A model generated the notes under the pieces. That model was given only the letters and a program-made list of their open reading frames with translations, did not search any database and was not told the origin of the DNA. A DNA stretch of 64,000 nucleotides, from positions 52,647 through 116,646 of the forward strand of contig CABIYX010000006.1 in NCBI GenBank assembly GCA_902363045.1, read 5' to 3'. This document shows, piece after piece, positions 1 through 7,912 of the stretch (the first letter of the stretch is position 1; each line of letters begins with the position of its first letter). The position numbers and the translations under genes were made by a program. This DNA comes from Clostridiales bacterium (GTDB lineage: Bacteria > Bacillota > Clostridia > Oscillospirales > Oscillospiraceae).

Positions 1-1805
1 AAGAAAAAGCCCACAGCCTGCCCCTCAAGCCGGGCGTATACATCATGCAGAACGCCCAGAGCGAGGTCATCTATGTGGGCAAGGCCAAGGCCCTGAAAAA
101 CCGGGTGAGCCAGTATTTTGCCAATCTGGCCGCCCACACCGAAAAGACCCGGGCCATGGTGTCCCAGATCGACCACTTTGACGTCATCATTGCCGACAGC
201 GAGTTTGAGGCCCTGATCCTGGAAAATTCCCTCATCAAGCGGCACCAGCCCCGGTACAACATTCTGCTGAAGGATGACAAGGGCTACCCCTACATCCGCC
301 TGAGCAGGGAGGAGTACCCCCGGTTCTCCCTGGCGGGCCGGGTGGCGGAGGACGGGGCCCGGTACTTCGGGCCTTACGGAAGCCGCCACAGCACCCAGGG
401 GATCCTGGACGCCCTGCGCACCGCCCTGCGCCTGCCCTCCTGCCGGAAGAAGTTCCCCCGGGACATTGGGAAGGAGCGCCCCTGCCTGAACTTCCACATG
501 GGGAAGTGCGACGGCTACTGCCGCTCCGAAGAGCTGAAGGAGCGGCACGACGAGGCCATCCGCCAGGCGGTCTCCCTGCTGGAGGGGCGGTTCAAGGAGG
601 TCAAGGCCGACCTGACCGCGGAGATGGAGCGGGCCGCGGAGGAGCTCCGCTTCGAGCAGGCGGCCCAGCTGCGGGACAGGCTCCGGGCCATCGAGCTGCT
701 GGGGGCCCGGCAGAAGGTAGTGGCCGGCTCCCTGGCGGACACCGACGTCACCGGCTTTTTCCGGGGGACAGCCAAGAGCTGCTTCGTGGTGCTCCACTAT
801 GTGGATGGGGACCTGGCGGCCAAGGACATGGAGCTGCTGGAGACCCCGGTGGAGGAGGACGAGGAGGAGATCCTGTCCTCCCTGGTGCGGGAGTACTACG
901 GGGGCCGCACCCGCCTGCCCCGTCAGATCCTGCTGCCCTGCGAGCTGGCAGACCAGGTCCCCCTCACCCGGATGCTGTCTGAGCAGGTGGGCAGCCGGGT
1001 GGAGTTGGTCACCCCCCAGAGGGGGGCGAAAATGGATCTGATCCGACTGGCCAACCAGAATGCAGCAGAGGAGGTGGAGCGGGCCACCACCCGGGAAGAG
1101 CGGCAAAATAAGCTGCTGGAGGCACTGGGGAGGATGCTGGGCCTGCCTGAGGCGCCCCGGCGGATGGAGTCCTATGACATCTCCAACACCGGATCTGACG
1201 ATATCGTAGCCTCTATGGTGGTTTTTGAGAATGGACGCCCGCTGAAGCGAGATTATCGCCACTTCAAGCTGAAAGATTTGGATGGGCCGGACGACTACGC
1301 CTCCATGGAGCAGGTACTCACCCGGCGCTTCCGCCGGTATCTGGACGGGGACGAGAAGTTCAATACCCGGCCCGACCTGCTCCTCATCGACGGCGGCGAG
1401 AACCATGTGCGGGTGGCCTGCCGGGTGTTGGAGACCATGGAGCTGGACATCCCCGCCTTCGGTATGGTGAAGGATGAACGCCACCGGACCCGGGCCCTGG
1501 TTGCCCCGGATGGGCGGGAGATTGGGATCCAAGCTATCCCGGCGGTGTTTGCTCTCATCGGCCAGATCCAGGAGGAGACCCACCGCTTCGCCATCGAGTT
1601 TAACCGGCAGCAGCGGAAGGGGCGGGTCCAGGGCTCTGTGCTGGACAGGATCCCCGGGGTGGGGGAGAAGCGCCGCAGCCAGCTGCTCAAGCACTTCAAA
1701 AGTGTCAAGGCCATCCGGGAGGCCACACTGGAGGAGCTGGAGCAGGTGGTTCCGAAGAACACGGCCCAGGCGGTCTTTCAGTATTTTTGGGAAGTTAGGA
1801 ATTAG
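1..1805 (+). CDS. uvrC: UvrABC system protein C, excinuclease subunit (5' end outside window)
   Basis: UvrC makes the two incisions flanking a lesion in nucleotide excision repair, in complex with UvrB. The frame is open from base 3, and the residues before the first ATG (position 45) read SLPLKPGVYIM, the usual UvrC start, so only a few N-terminal codons are missing. The GIY-YIG nuclease follows (GVYIM, then VIYVGKAKALKNRV). Next come a Cys-containing segment, a UVR/UvrB-binding motif (FEQAAQLRDRLRAIELL), the RNase H-like endonuclease half (SYDISNTGSDDIVASMVVF, LLLIDGG) and a C-terminal helix-hairpin-helix (LDRIPGVGEKRRSQLLKHF). The length of about 600 residues is normal. The stop codon lies inside a short heptanucleotide repeat, and rsmD follows in the same direction. 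Confidence 0.96.
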   Translation, partial: EKAHSLPLKPGVYIMQNAQSEVIYVGKAKALKNRVSQYFANLAAHTEKTRAMVSQIDHFDVIIADSEFEALILENSLIKRHQPRYNILLKDDKGYPYIRLSREEYPRFSLAGRVAEDGARYFGPYGSRHSTQGILDALRTALRLPSCRKKFPRDIGKERPCLNFHMGKCDGYCRSEELKERHDEAIRQAVSLLEGRFKEVKADLTAEMERAAEELRFEQAAQLRDRLRAIELLGARQKVVAGSLADTDVTGFFRGTAKSCFVVLHYVDGDLAAKDMELLETPVEEDEEEILSSLVREYYGGRTRLPRQILLPCELADQVPLTRMLSEQVGSRVELVTPQRGAKMDLIRLANQNAAEEVERATTREERQNKLLEALGRMLGLPEAPRRMESYDISNTGSDDIVASMVVFENGRPLKRDYRHFKLKDLDGPDDYASMEQVLTRRFRRYLDGDEKFNTRPDLLLIDGGENHVRVACRVLETMELDIPAFGMVKDERHRTRALVAPDGREIGIQAIPAVFALIGQIQEETHRFAIEFNRQQRKGRVQGSVLDRIPGVGEKRRSQLLKHFKSVKAIREATLEELEQVVPKNTAQAVFQYFWEVRN

Positions 1806-1824
1806 GAATTAGGAATTAGGAATT
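1794..1824 (+). repeat. Short tandem repeat of ATTAGGA over the uvrC stop codon
   Basis: About four copies of the heptamer ATTAGGA run head to tail. The uvrC stop TAG sits inside the array, and the rsmD ribosome binding site (GGAGG) begins at its downstream end. A heptamer is out of phase with codons, so length changes would move the uvrC stop. Confidence 0.75.
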
Positions 1825-1838
1825 GGAGGGACGCAGAG

Positions 1839-2399
1839 ATGCGCGTGATCTCAGGGACCGCCCGCGGGCGGCATTTGAAGGAGCTTCAGGGGATGGAGAC
1901 CCGGCCCACCACGGACCGGGTGAAGGAGGCCCTGTTCAACATCGTCCAGTTCGAGCTGCCCGGGCGGCAGGTGCTGGACCTGTTTGCGGGGACGGGCCAG
2001 CTGGGCGTCGAGGCCCTGTCCCGGGGGGCGGCCCGGTGTACCTTTGTGGATCAGCGGCGTGATGCGGCGGCCCTGGTACGGGAGAACCTGAAACTGACCG
2101 GACTGTCCCAGCAGGCCCAGGTGGTCCAGAGAGATTCCATCTCCTTTCTCATGTCCTGCCGGGAGAAGTTTGATGTGATTTTCCTGGATCCGCCCTATCT
2201 CACCGGGGCGCTGGAAAAGGCGGTGGAGACCGTATCCGCATTTGACATTCTTCGGGAACATGGTATAATGGTCTGCGAAAGTCCCCTGGAGCAGGAGCTG
2301 CCCGCCCTGGCCGCCCCCTACGAGCGGGGAAAAGAGTACCGGTATGGAAAGATCAAGCTGACTGTATACCGGCGCTTGGGAGGAGAGGACCGCCGATGA
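1839..2399 (+). CDS. rsmD: 16S rRNA (guanine(966)-N(2))-methyltransferase RsmD
   Basis: RsmD methylates G966 of 16S rRNA in the assembled 30S particle using S-adenosylmethionine. The 186-residue protein begins MRVISGTARGRHL and has the SAM-binding motif VLDLFAGTGQLGVEAL near residues 47-60. The catalytic DPPY motif is in FDVIFLDPPYLTG near residue 116. Length and motif order fit the family. The ATG follows GGAGGGACGCAGAG. The stop codon overlaps the coaD start by four bases (ATGA), and the rsmD-coaD pairing is a common Firmicutes arrangement. Confidence 0.95.
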   Translation: MRVISGTARGRHLKELQGMETRPTTDRVKEALFNIVQFELPGRQVLDLFAGTGQLGVEALSRGAARCTFVDQRRDAAALVRENLKLTGLSQQAQVVQRDSISFLMSCREKFDVIFLDPPYLTGALEKAVETVSAFDILREHGIMVCESPLEQELPALAAPYERGKEYRYGKIKLTVYRRLGGEDRR

Positions 2400-2893
2400 A
2401 AACTGCGATCTATCCCGGCAGCTTCGATCCGGTGACGCTGGGGCATCTGAACATCATCAAGCGGGCGGCCGCCTGCTTTGACCGGCTGATCGTCTGTGTG
2501 ATGATCAACTCCAAAAAGCAGGGGATGTTCACCCCGGAGGAGCGGGTGGAGCTGCTAAAGAAAGCCACCGCCCGGTTCCCTAACGTGGAGGTGGACTACT
2601 CCGACGGGCTGCTGGCCGCCTATGCCAAGCGGCGGAAGGCCCATGTGGTGGTCAAGGGGCTGCGGGCCGTCTCCGACTTTGAGCAGGAGGTCCAGATGGC
2701 GGTCATCAACCGCAAGCTGAACCCCGGCCTGGAGACCATGTTCCTGGCCTCCAGCGAAAAATATACCTATCTCAGCTCCACCATCGTCAAGGAGATGGCC
2801 CGGTACGGGGCCAATCTGGGGGATTTCCTTCCCCGGGAGATCGTGGAGGACGTGAATCAGCGCATGAAAGAATTGCAGGAAGGGAAGGTTTGA
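2396..2893 (+). CDS. coaD: Phosphopantetheine adenylyltransferase
   Basis: CoaD transfers AMP from ATP to 4'-phosphopantetheine, the penultimate step of coenzyme A synthesis. The 165-residue length is typical. The N-terminus AIYPGSFDPVTLGHLNII contains the nucleotidyltransferase TxGH motif. The region KYTYLSSTIVKEMARYG holds the second conserved motif (the ISSTxVR-like site). It overlaps rsmD by four bases and is followed after three bases by a coiled-coil gene, so all three are probably co-transcribed with uvrC. Confidence 0.97.
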   Translation: MKTAIYPGSFDPVTLGHLNIIKRAAACFDRLIVCVMINSKKQGMFTPEERVELLKKATARFPNVEVDYSDGLLAAYAKRRKAHVVVKGLRAVSDFEQEVQMAVINRKLNPGLETMFLASSEKYTYLSSTIVKEMARYGANLGDFLPREIVEDVNQRMKELQEGKV

Positions 2894-2896
2894 CCC

Positions 2897-3427
2897 ATGG
2901 CAAGCGGTGTGGAAGAACTGCTGGATATGCTGTTCGATATGGTGGATGAGGCCAAGAACGTGCCCCTATCCAGTGATAAATGTATGATCGAGCGGGACCG
3001 CGCTTTGGACCTGATCGACGACATCCGGGCCCAGTTCCCGGTGGAACTGTCCGAGGCCAAGAAGCTGATGGCCAGCCGGGCGGATATGATCGCCTCCGCC
3101 AAGCGGGAGGCGGACGCCATCCGCCGTCAGGCGGAGGAGAAGGCCAAGCAGCTGCTGGCAGAGGAGAGCATCCTCCTCCAGGCCCGCCAGCGGGCCAATG
3201 AGCTGATGCAGCAGGCGGAGGACCGCAGCCGGGAGCTGAAGCGCTCCGCCAACGACTACTGCGAGGACGCCCTGCGCCGCACCGAGGAGGCGGTGGCCGA
3301 GGCGTATGACGAGATCAAAAAGTCCCGCTCCCGCTTCCGGGCGGCGGCCAGCGCCGCCCTGGGCATCCAGCCCTCCGCCGGCGGGAGCGCCCGCCCCATG
3401 TACGACGCGGCGGCGGACGAGGACTGA
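2897..3427 (+). CDS. Coiled-coil hypothetical protein, ATP synthase stalk-like
   Basis: The 176-residue protein has no signal peptide and no membrane segment. Residues 1-60 form a mixed region. Residues 60-150 are a long charged helix rich in Ala, Glu, Arg and Gln (for example AKREADAIRRQAEEKAKQLL), as in the peripheral stalk subunits of ATP synthases, and a Gly/Ala/Ser tail follows. It starts three bases after coaD, and a strong terminator lies 45 bases downstream, so it ends the uvrC-rsmD-coaD operon. Proteins like this often follow coaD in Clostridia, but I know of no assigned function. Confidence 0.8.
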   Translation: MASGVEELLDMLFDMVDEAKNVPLSSDKCMIERDRALDLIDDIRAQFPVELSEAKKLMASRADMIASAKREADAIRRQAEEKAKQLLAEESILLQARQRANELMQQAEDRSRELKRSANDYCEDALRRTEEAVAEAYDEIKKSRSRFRAAASAALGIQPSAGGSARPMYDAAADED

Positions 3428-3470
3428 GAGAAGGGCATAGCTCCGGCGTCTCCAGGCGCAGGATCGATCC

Positions 3471-3498
3471 AAAACGGCCGCTCAAGCGGCCGTTTTTT
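3471..3498 (+). terminator. Rho-independent terminator of the uvrC-coaD operon
   Basis: A perfect 10-bp stem (AACGGCCGCT / AGCGGCCGTT) with a two-base loop runs straight into TTTTTT. Confidence 0.9.
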
Positions 3499-3510
3499 CG
3501 CTATTGCGTC

Positions 3511-3539
3511 TTTACACCGAGGGAAAAAAACGATATACT
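3511..3539 (+). promoter_or_regulatory. SigA-type promoter of the znuACB operon
   Basis: TTTACA and TATACT are separated by exactly 17 bases, downstream of the terminator and about 135 bases before znuA. The leader is long enough for regulation. I could not identify a convincing Zur or Fur box by eye. Confidence 0.7.
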
Positions 3540-3675
3540 GTTAGGGTTCTGAAGCCGAAACAAAGAACGCACGATCCAATTTTGTGGTTTCGGGCGGAGG
3601 TGTCTTTGTCCATTCCTGGCCTTGTGGGTGAGGGGATGCGCAGAGAGACCGGACCCGGAGAAAGGAAATACAGCG

Positions 3676-4644
3676 ATGAAGAAACGTGCCGCATTGGCTC
3701 TTTTTACTCTTTTGTCCCTGGTGCTGCCGGGCTGCGCTCCCGCCGGGACCGGCGGAGGGGACGGGGAGGAGGCCCGCCTGACGGTGCTGGCCTCCACCTA
3801 TCCGGTCTACCTGGCCGCCCGGTCGGTGGCGGAGGGGGTGGAGGGCGTCTCCGTCCTCCGGCTGGAGACGGGGGCAGTGTCCTGCCTCCACGACTATACC
3901 CTTACCGTAGGGGACATGAAGAAGCTGGAGGGGGCCGACGTGGTGGCCCTGAACGGGGCCGGTATGGAGGAATTTATGGAGGACGCCCTGGCCACCTCCA
4001 GCGCCCCGGTCATCGACTGCTCCGAGGGAGTCGATCTGTTGGAGGGCGAGGGCCATGTCCACCAGGACGGGGCGGAGGAGGATGACCACGGCCACTTCGA
4101 CCCCCACTACTGGATGGACCCGGAGAATATGGAGCAGATGGTGTACAACATCAGAGACGGCCTCTCCCAGGCGGACCCGGAGCACGCGGGGGAGTATGAG
4201 GAGAACGCTGCGGAGCAGGCCGGTCTGCTCCACACCTGGGACGACGCTCTCCAGGATATGATTCAGGAGGCGGAGGAGAACGCCGGGGTGGAGATCAGCG
4301 GCCTGATCACCTTCCACGACGGATTCCGCTATTTTGCTGAGGCCTTTGACCTGCCCCTGCTGGCCTCCATTGAGGAGGAGGAGGGGAGTGAGGCCTCCGC
4401 CAAGGAGATCAATGAGATCGCAGGGCTTGTAAAGGAATACAGCCTGCCGGTGATCTTCACCGAGGTCAACGGCTCCGACGCCACCGCCCAGGCCATCGCC
4501 CGGGAGACGGGGTGCGCCGTGGCCCAGCTGTCCATGTGCATGGACGGCCCGGAGGAGGGGACGCTGTCCGACTACTACACCGTGCTGGCGGACAATGTGA
4601 CCGCCGTGGTAAACGGGTTTGCCGGGGAAGAAGTGATTCGATGA
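3676..4644 (+). CDS. znuA: Zinc/manganese ABC transporter substrate-binding lipoprotein (ZnuA family)
   Basis: This is the extracytoplasmic metal-binding component of a cluster A-I (TroA/ZnuA) importer. The start chosen is the ATG preceded by GGAGAAAGGAA, because it places a lipoprotein signal (MKKRAALALFTLL then VLPGC) at the N-terminus; the frame is open further upstream but lacks those features. Candidate metal ligands include a histidine in CLHDYTL, a His/Asp/Glu-rich loop (HVHQDGAEEDDHGHFDPHYW) typical of zinc-specific members, the histidine in ITFHDGFRYFA and the C-terminal FTEVNGSD. The mature protein is about 300 residues, as expected. It overlaps znuC by ATGA. Zinc preference is inferred from the His-rich loop. 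Confidence 0.9.
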   Translation: MKKRAALALFTLLSLVLPGCAPAGTGGGDGEEARLTVLASTYPVYLAARSVAEGVEGVSVLRLETGAVSCLHDYTLTVGDMKKLEGADVVALNGAGMEEFMEDALATSSAPVIDCSEGVDLLEGEGHVHQDGAEEDDHGHFDPHYWMDPENMEQMVYNIRDGLSQADPEHAGEYEENAAEQAGLLHTWDDALQDMIQEAEENAGVEISGLITFHDGFRYFAEAFDLPLLASIEEEEGSEASAKEINEIAGLVKEYSLPVIFTEVNGSDATAQAIARETGCAVAQLSMCMDGPEEGTLSDYYTVLADNVTAVVNGFAGEEVIR

Positions 4645-5444
4645 GAAGACTCAAGCACGGAAAGATGTCCGGCGGGTGCGGGGACTCCTGCTGTCTGAAG
4701 CTGGAGGGGCTGAACGTCCGCATCCAGGGGGAGGAGATCCTGGAGGACGTGTCCTTCCACCTCCACTGCGGGGAGATCACCGCCCTCATCGGCCCCAACG
4801 GGGCGGGCAAGTCCACCCTGTTCCGCAGCATCCTGGGCCAGCTGCCCTACTCCGGGAGCATCACCTTTGCTCCGGCGGGCGGGCCCGCCATCCGGCTGGC
4901 CGATGGTACGGTCATGGGAGGGACCCGGCCGCTCATCGGCTATGTGCCCCAGTCCCCCAGCTTCGATCGGGGGGATCCGGTGTCGGTGCTGGACTTTTTC
5001 ACCGCCGCCACCGCCCGGTGGCCGGTGTGCCTGCCCATCCCCGGAAAGTACCAGGAGCGCTGCCGCCGCAGCCTGGAGCGGGTCCACGGCGGCGACCTGC
5101 TGGACAGGCCTATGGGGGGGCTGTCCGGGGGACAGCTCCAGCGGGTGCTGCTGGCCCTGGCCCTGGAGCCGGTGCCCCATATCCTGGTCCTGGACGAGCC
5201 CCTGTCCGGCGTGGACATCGAGGGGGAGCACCAGCTGCTGGAGATGCTGGACGAGCTGCGGACAGAGTACGACCTGTCCATCCTGCTGTCCACCCATGAC
5301 TTTGCCACCCTGGGGCAGTTCGCCGACAAGGTGATCCTGCTGAACAAGCGGGTGCTCCGCATGGGGCCGCCGGAGGAGGTCACCGCCTCACCGGAGTTTT
5401 ATGAGACCTTCCATCTTCGGATGGGAAAGGGGGGCGAGGGCTGA
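4641..5444 (+). CDS. znuC: Metal ABC transporter ATP-binding protein
   Basis: This is the cytoplasmic ATPase of the zinc/manganese importer, 267 residues. The Walker A motif is GPNGAGKST, the signature is LSGGQLQRVLLALAL, Walker B is HILVLDEPLSGVD, and the switch histidine is in LLSTHDF. The ATG overlapping the znuA stop was chosen over an upstream in-frame ATG that would lie deep within znuA. A short Cys-containing N-terminal extension (SGGCGDSCC) precedes the ABC fold and is unusual; it might contribute to metal sensing, but that is speculation. Its stop shares one base with the znuB start (TGATG). Confidence 0.93.
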   Translation: MRRLKHGKMSGGCGDSCCLKLEGLNVRIQGEEILEDVSFHLHCGEITALIGPNGAGKSTLFRSILGQLPYSGSITFAPAGGPAIRLADGTVMGGTRPLIGYVPQSPSFDRGDPVSVLDFFTAATARWPVCLPIPGKYQERCRRSLERVHGGDLLDRPMGGLSGGQLQRVLLALALEPVPHILVLDEPLSGVDIEGEHQLLEMLDELRTEYDLSILLSTHDFATLGQFADKVILLNKRVLRMGPPEEVTASPEFYETFHLRMGKGGEG

Positions 5445-6289
5445 TGGAGCTCTGGTACGCACTGGTGGATCTGCTGCCCTTTGACTGGGCCCAGCCCGGA
5501 TCCATGTACTTTATGAAAAACGCGCTGCTGGCGGTGCTGGTCATCTCGCCCCTGTTCGGCGTGCTGTCCACCATGGTGGTTCACAGCCGGATGTCCTTCT
5601 TCTCCGACGCCCTGGGCCACTCCGCCTTTACCGGCATGGCCATTGGGGCCATCTGCGGCTTCAACGAGCCCACCTGGGCGGCGGTCCTCTTTGCGGTGGT
5701 GTTCGCCCTGCTGTTCAATCTGGTGCGCCGCCGCTCCGCCCTGGCCAGCGACACGGTGATTGGAGTGTTTTCCTCCACAGCGGTGGCCCTGGGCATCTTC
5801 CTCTCCACCCTGGGGGGGCGCTCCTTTACCAAGTTCAACAGCCTGCTCATCGGCGACATCCTCTCCGTGGAGCCGGAGAAGATCGCCCTGCTGGCGGGGA
5901 TCCTGCTGGTGGTGCTGGTCCTGTGGGGGCTGTCCTTCAACCAGCTGATGCTCTCCGCCGTCCACCCCGCCCTGGCGGACAGCCGGGGGGTGAAGGTATT
6001 CTGGCAGGAGACGGTATTTTCCATCGCCATCGCCGTGGTGGTGACGGTGTCCATGACCTGGGTGGGCCTGCTGGTCATCAACTCCCTGCTGGTTCTGCCC
6101 GCGGCGGCGGCCCGGAACGTATCCAAAACCATGTTCCAGTACCATCTAGTTTCTCTGTTGGGGGCGGTGCTGGCCGGAATCGCGGGGCTGATGACCTCTT
6201 ACTATGTGGGTTCCTCCGCCGGGGCGGCCATCACCCTCTATCTGGCGGTGTGGTTCCTGATTACCTTCCTGGTCCGGAAAAAGCAGTAA
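5444..6289 (+). CDS. znuB: Metal ABC transporter permease (ABC-3 family)
   Basis: This is the membrane channel of the zinc/manganese importer, 281 residues with about eight hydrophobic segments. ABC-3 family hallmarks include the N-terminal block NALLAVLVISPLFGVLSTMV, the conserved DALGHSAFTGMAIGA motif and the C-terminal segment WVGLLVINSLLVLPAAAARN. It is translationally coupled to znuC through TGATG. A long hairpin terminator starts five bases after the stop, ending a three-gene operon. Confidence 0.94.
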   Translation: MELWYALVDLLPFDWAQPGSMYFMKNALLAVLVISPLFGVLSTMVVHSRMSFFSDALGHSAFTGMAIGAICGFNEPTWAAVLFAVVFALLFNLVRRRSALASDTVIGVFSSTAVALGIFLSTLGGRSFTKFNSLLIGDILSVEPEKIALLAGILLVVLVLWGLSFNQLMLSAVHPALADSRGVKVFWQETVFSIAIAVVVTVSMTWVGLLVINSLLVLPAAAARNVSKTMFQYHLVSLLGAVLAGIAGLMTSYYVGSSAGAAITLYLAVWFLITFLVRKKQ

Positions 6290-6293
6290 ACAG

Positions 6294-6331
6294 CAACAAA
6301 AACAGCAGGCGGACGCCTGCTGTTTTTGTTG
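6294..6331. terminator. Bidirectional terminator between znuB and the minus-strand gene
   Basis: A perfect 17-bp stem with a GGAC loop carries A-rich and T-rich ends (CAACAAAAACAGCAGGC and its complement), so it can terminate both the znu operon and the convergent minus-strand gene. Confidence 0.92.
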
Positions 6332-6333
6332 TG

Positions 6334-6546
6334 TCAAATTTGAAAGTCCTCGTCCTTCAGGGCGCTGAAATCCGCCTTGGCGGGGCGGGGAGGGACGCGC
6401 TTGAGGGGATCGTATCGAAAGGACCGGCAGTGGGAGCCGGCGGACATGACGCCTTTCTTGTCGCAGACCACCTGCTCCTCGTCCAGGGGACGGCTGCGGG
6501 CGCAGTAGACACAGCGGGGCTCGATCTTCTTTTGAAACAGGGCCAA
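6334..6546 (-). CDS. Small conserved Cys-containing hypothetical protein
   Basis: A 70-residue cytoplasmic protein beginning MALFQKKIEPRCVYCARSR. Four cysteines fall in two groups (CVYC, then single cysteines in VVCDKKG and HCRSF), which looks like a small zinc-binding fold. A TTG start is chosen because GGGAGGTG lies six bases upstream; a GTG seven codons earlier (6567) has no good ribosome binding site. A consensus TATAAT promoter lies just upstream, inside the end of ylbJ. Function unknown. It lies between ylbJ and the znu operon. Confidence 0.75.
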   Translation of the reverse strand: MALFQKKIEPRCVYCARSRPLDEEQVVCDKKGVMSAGSHCRSFRYDPLKRVPPRPAKADFSALKDEDFQI

Positions 6547-6587
6547 CGGGGGCACCTCCCTTGTCACAGGTATTGAAGGTTCCCTCT

Positions 6588-6616
6588 ATTATACCCCGTG
6601 GGCGTGAGATTTTCCA
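6588..6616 (-). promoter_or_regulatory. Promoter of the small Cys protein gene
   Basis: On the minus strand TGGAAA is followed by 17 bases and a perfect TATAAT. It overlaps the last codons of ylbJ, so the small gene can be transcribed independently of sporulation. Confidence 0.6.
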
Positions 6617-7770
6617 CTGCTTTTTTTCATCCCCCGGGCGGCCAGCAGGAGGAAGAGGAGCCACACGCACCAGGCGGAGACGGAGGAGATGGTCAGGGCC
6701 TGGTGGAGGTCCAGGGCGGCCAGGGTCTCGGCCTGCTCGGCCAGATAGGCGGACACCGGGGCGTCCAGGGGGAACAGCCGGGTCAGCAGGCCCAGCAGGG
6801 CGGCGGAGAACAGGCCGTGGAGCAGCTTGCCCCACAGATAGGTCCCCATGGACAGGCCGGAGTCCCCCAGAAAGGCCAGCACCTGGCAGTGGACGGACAG
6901 GCCGGCCCAGCCAAGCATGAAGGCGGCCATGGAGAGCCGCCCGGAGAGGGGGCCGCCAGTGAGAGAGGACACCCCGGAGGAGACCTCCAGAAGGCCGGTG
7001 AGCAGCCGCTCCGCCCACACCTGGTCGAGGCCCAGGGGGGCGCACAGCCGGGACAGGAGCCGGGCAAGGCCGGTGAGCACGCCGGAGAGGGTGAGCATCC
7101 GGATGGTCACGGTGAAAAACAGGATGAAGGCGCAGATGTTCAGCGCGGAGGCCAGGGAGCCGGTGACCGACCGGGTGAAGGCGGTGGAGAAGCGGGCGGC
7201 CTGAAAGTGGGCCTCCGGGCGGCGGCTGGGGCGGGGCGGCTCCCGGTAGCGGTAGAAGCGGAACAGCACCCCCACCAGCAGGGAGGCGGCCACATGGGCC
7301 AGATAGAGCAGAAGGCCCGCCGCTCCGCTGCCGAACACCCCGGTCCCCACCACCCCCAGGATGAAGGCGGGGCCGGAGTTGTTGCAGAAGGCCAGCAGCC
7401 GCTCGGCCTCGGCGCGGGAGCACTGGCCGTTCTCATACAGGGCGATGGCGGTGCGGGCCCCCACCGGATAGCCCCCGATGAAGCCCAGGGCCACGGCGGA
7501 GGCGCAGGCCCCGTTCACCCGGAAGAGGGGGGCCATCACCGGCTGGAACAGCCGCCCCAGACAGCGGGACATCCCCAGCTCCACCACCAGAGAAGACAGC
7601 ACGAAGAAGGGGAAGAGGGAGGGCAGGATGACGTTGCCGCAGAGGGAGAGGCCGTCCTTCATGGCGGCCATGGCCTCCTCGGGCCACAGGATCAGGGCCA
7701 GGGCGGAGCACAGAAGCCCCAGAGCAAGACACAGGTCCCTGATATGCTGTTTTCCCAAAAGACGTCCCAT
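6589..7770 (-). CDS. ylbJ: Sporulation integral membrane protein YlbJ
   Basis: YlbJ is a polytopic membrane protein of the nucleoside-recognition (Gate) superfamily, needed for normal spore cortex and coat formation in Bacillus. The 393-residue protein has about eight hydrophobic segments. Family blocks visible are GNVILPSLFPFFVLSSLVVE, FIGGYPVGARTA with LAFCNNSGPAFILGVVG near residues 95-145, and a second Gate-type block EVSSGVSSLTGG. The ATG is preceded by AGGAGG eight bases upstream. A CATACAGT element upstream suggests SigE control. In Bacillus ylbJ is close to rsmD and coaD; here it is close too, but inverted and separated by the znu operon. Confidence 0.9.
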   Translation of the reverse strand: MGRLLGKQHIRDLCLALGLLCSALALILWPEEAMAAMKDGLSLCGNVILPSLFPFFVLSSLVVELGMSRCLGRLFQPVMAPLFRVNGACASAVALGFIGGYPVGARTAIALYENGQCSRAEAERLLAFCNNSGPAFILGVVGTGVFGSGAAGLLLYLAHVAASLLVGVLFRFYRYREPPRPSRRPEAHFQAARFSTAFTRSVTGSLASALNICAFILFFTVTIRMLTLSGVLTGLARLLSRLCAPLGLDQVWAERLLTGLLEVSSGVSSLTGGPLSGRLSMAAFMLGWAGLSVHCQVLAFLGDSGLSMGTYLWGKLLHGLFSAALLGLLTRLFPLDAPVSAYLAEQAETLAALDLHQALTISSVSAWCVWLLFLLLAARGMKKSSGKSHAHGV

Positions 7771-7810
7771 CCCGCATACCTCCTGTTCTCTGGGTGGTAC
7801 CAGCAGGGAT

Positions 7811-7838
7811 ACTGTATGCTAGGGGATGGGGAAATCTG
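7811..7838 (-). promoter_or_regulatory. SigE-like sporulation promoter of ylbJ
   Basis: On the minus strand CAGAT, 15 bases, then CATACAGT, matching the SigE -10 consensus CATACAnT. The spacing is the same as for the spoIVA and sipL promoters in this window. Its position about 40 bases before ylbJ is suitable. Confidence 0.55.
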
Positions 7839-7848
7839 CCTGTCCGGC

Positions 7849-7889
7849 AAAAACTGCCCCGGGGCGGCTCTGTTGAACTGCCCCGGGGC
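7849..7889 (-). terminator. Terminator of nagB
   Basis: Two copies of the self-complementary GCCCCGGGGC pair around a 14-base loop. On the minus strand the hairpin is followed by AGTTTTTG. It lies about 25 bases after the nagB stop. Confidence 0.75.
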
Positions 7890-7912
7890 GTTATGGCGGA
7901 TAGAAAGAGGGA

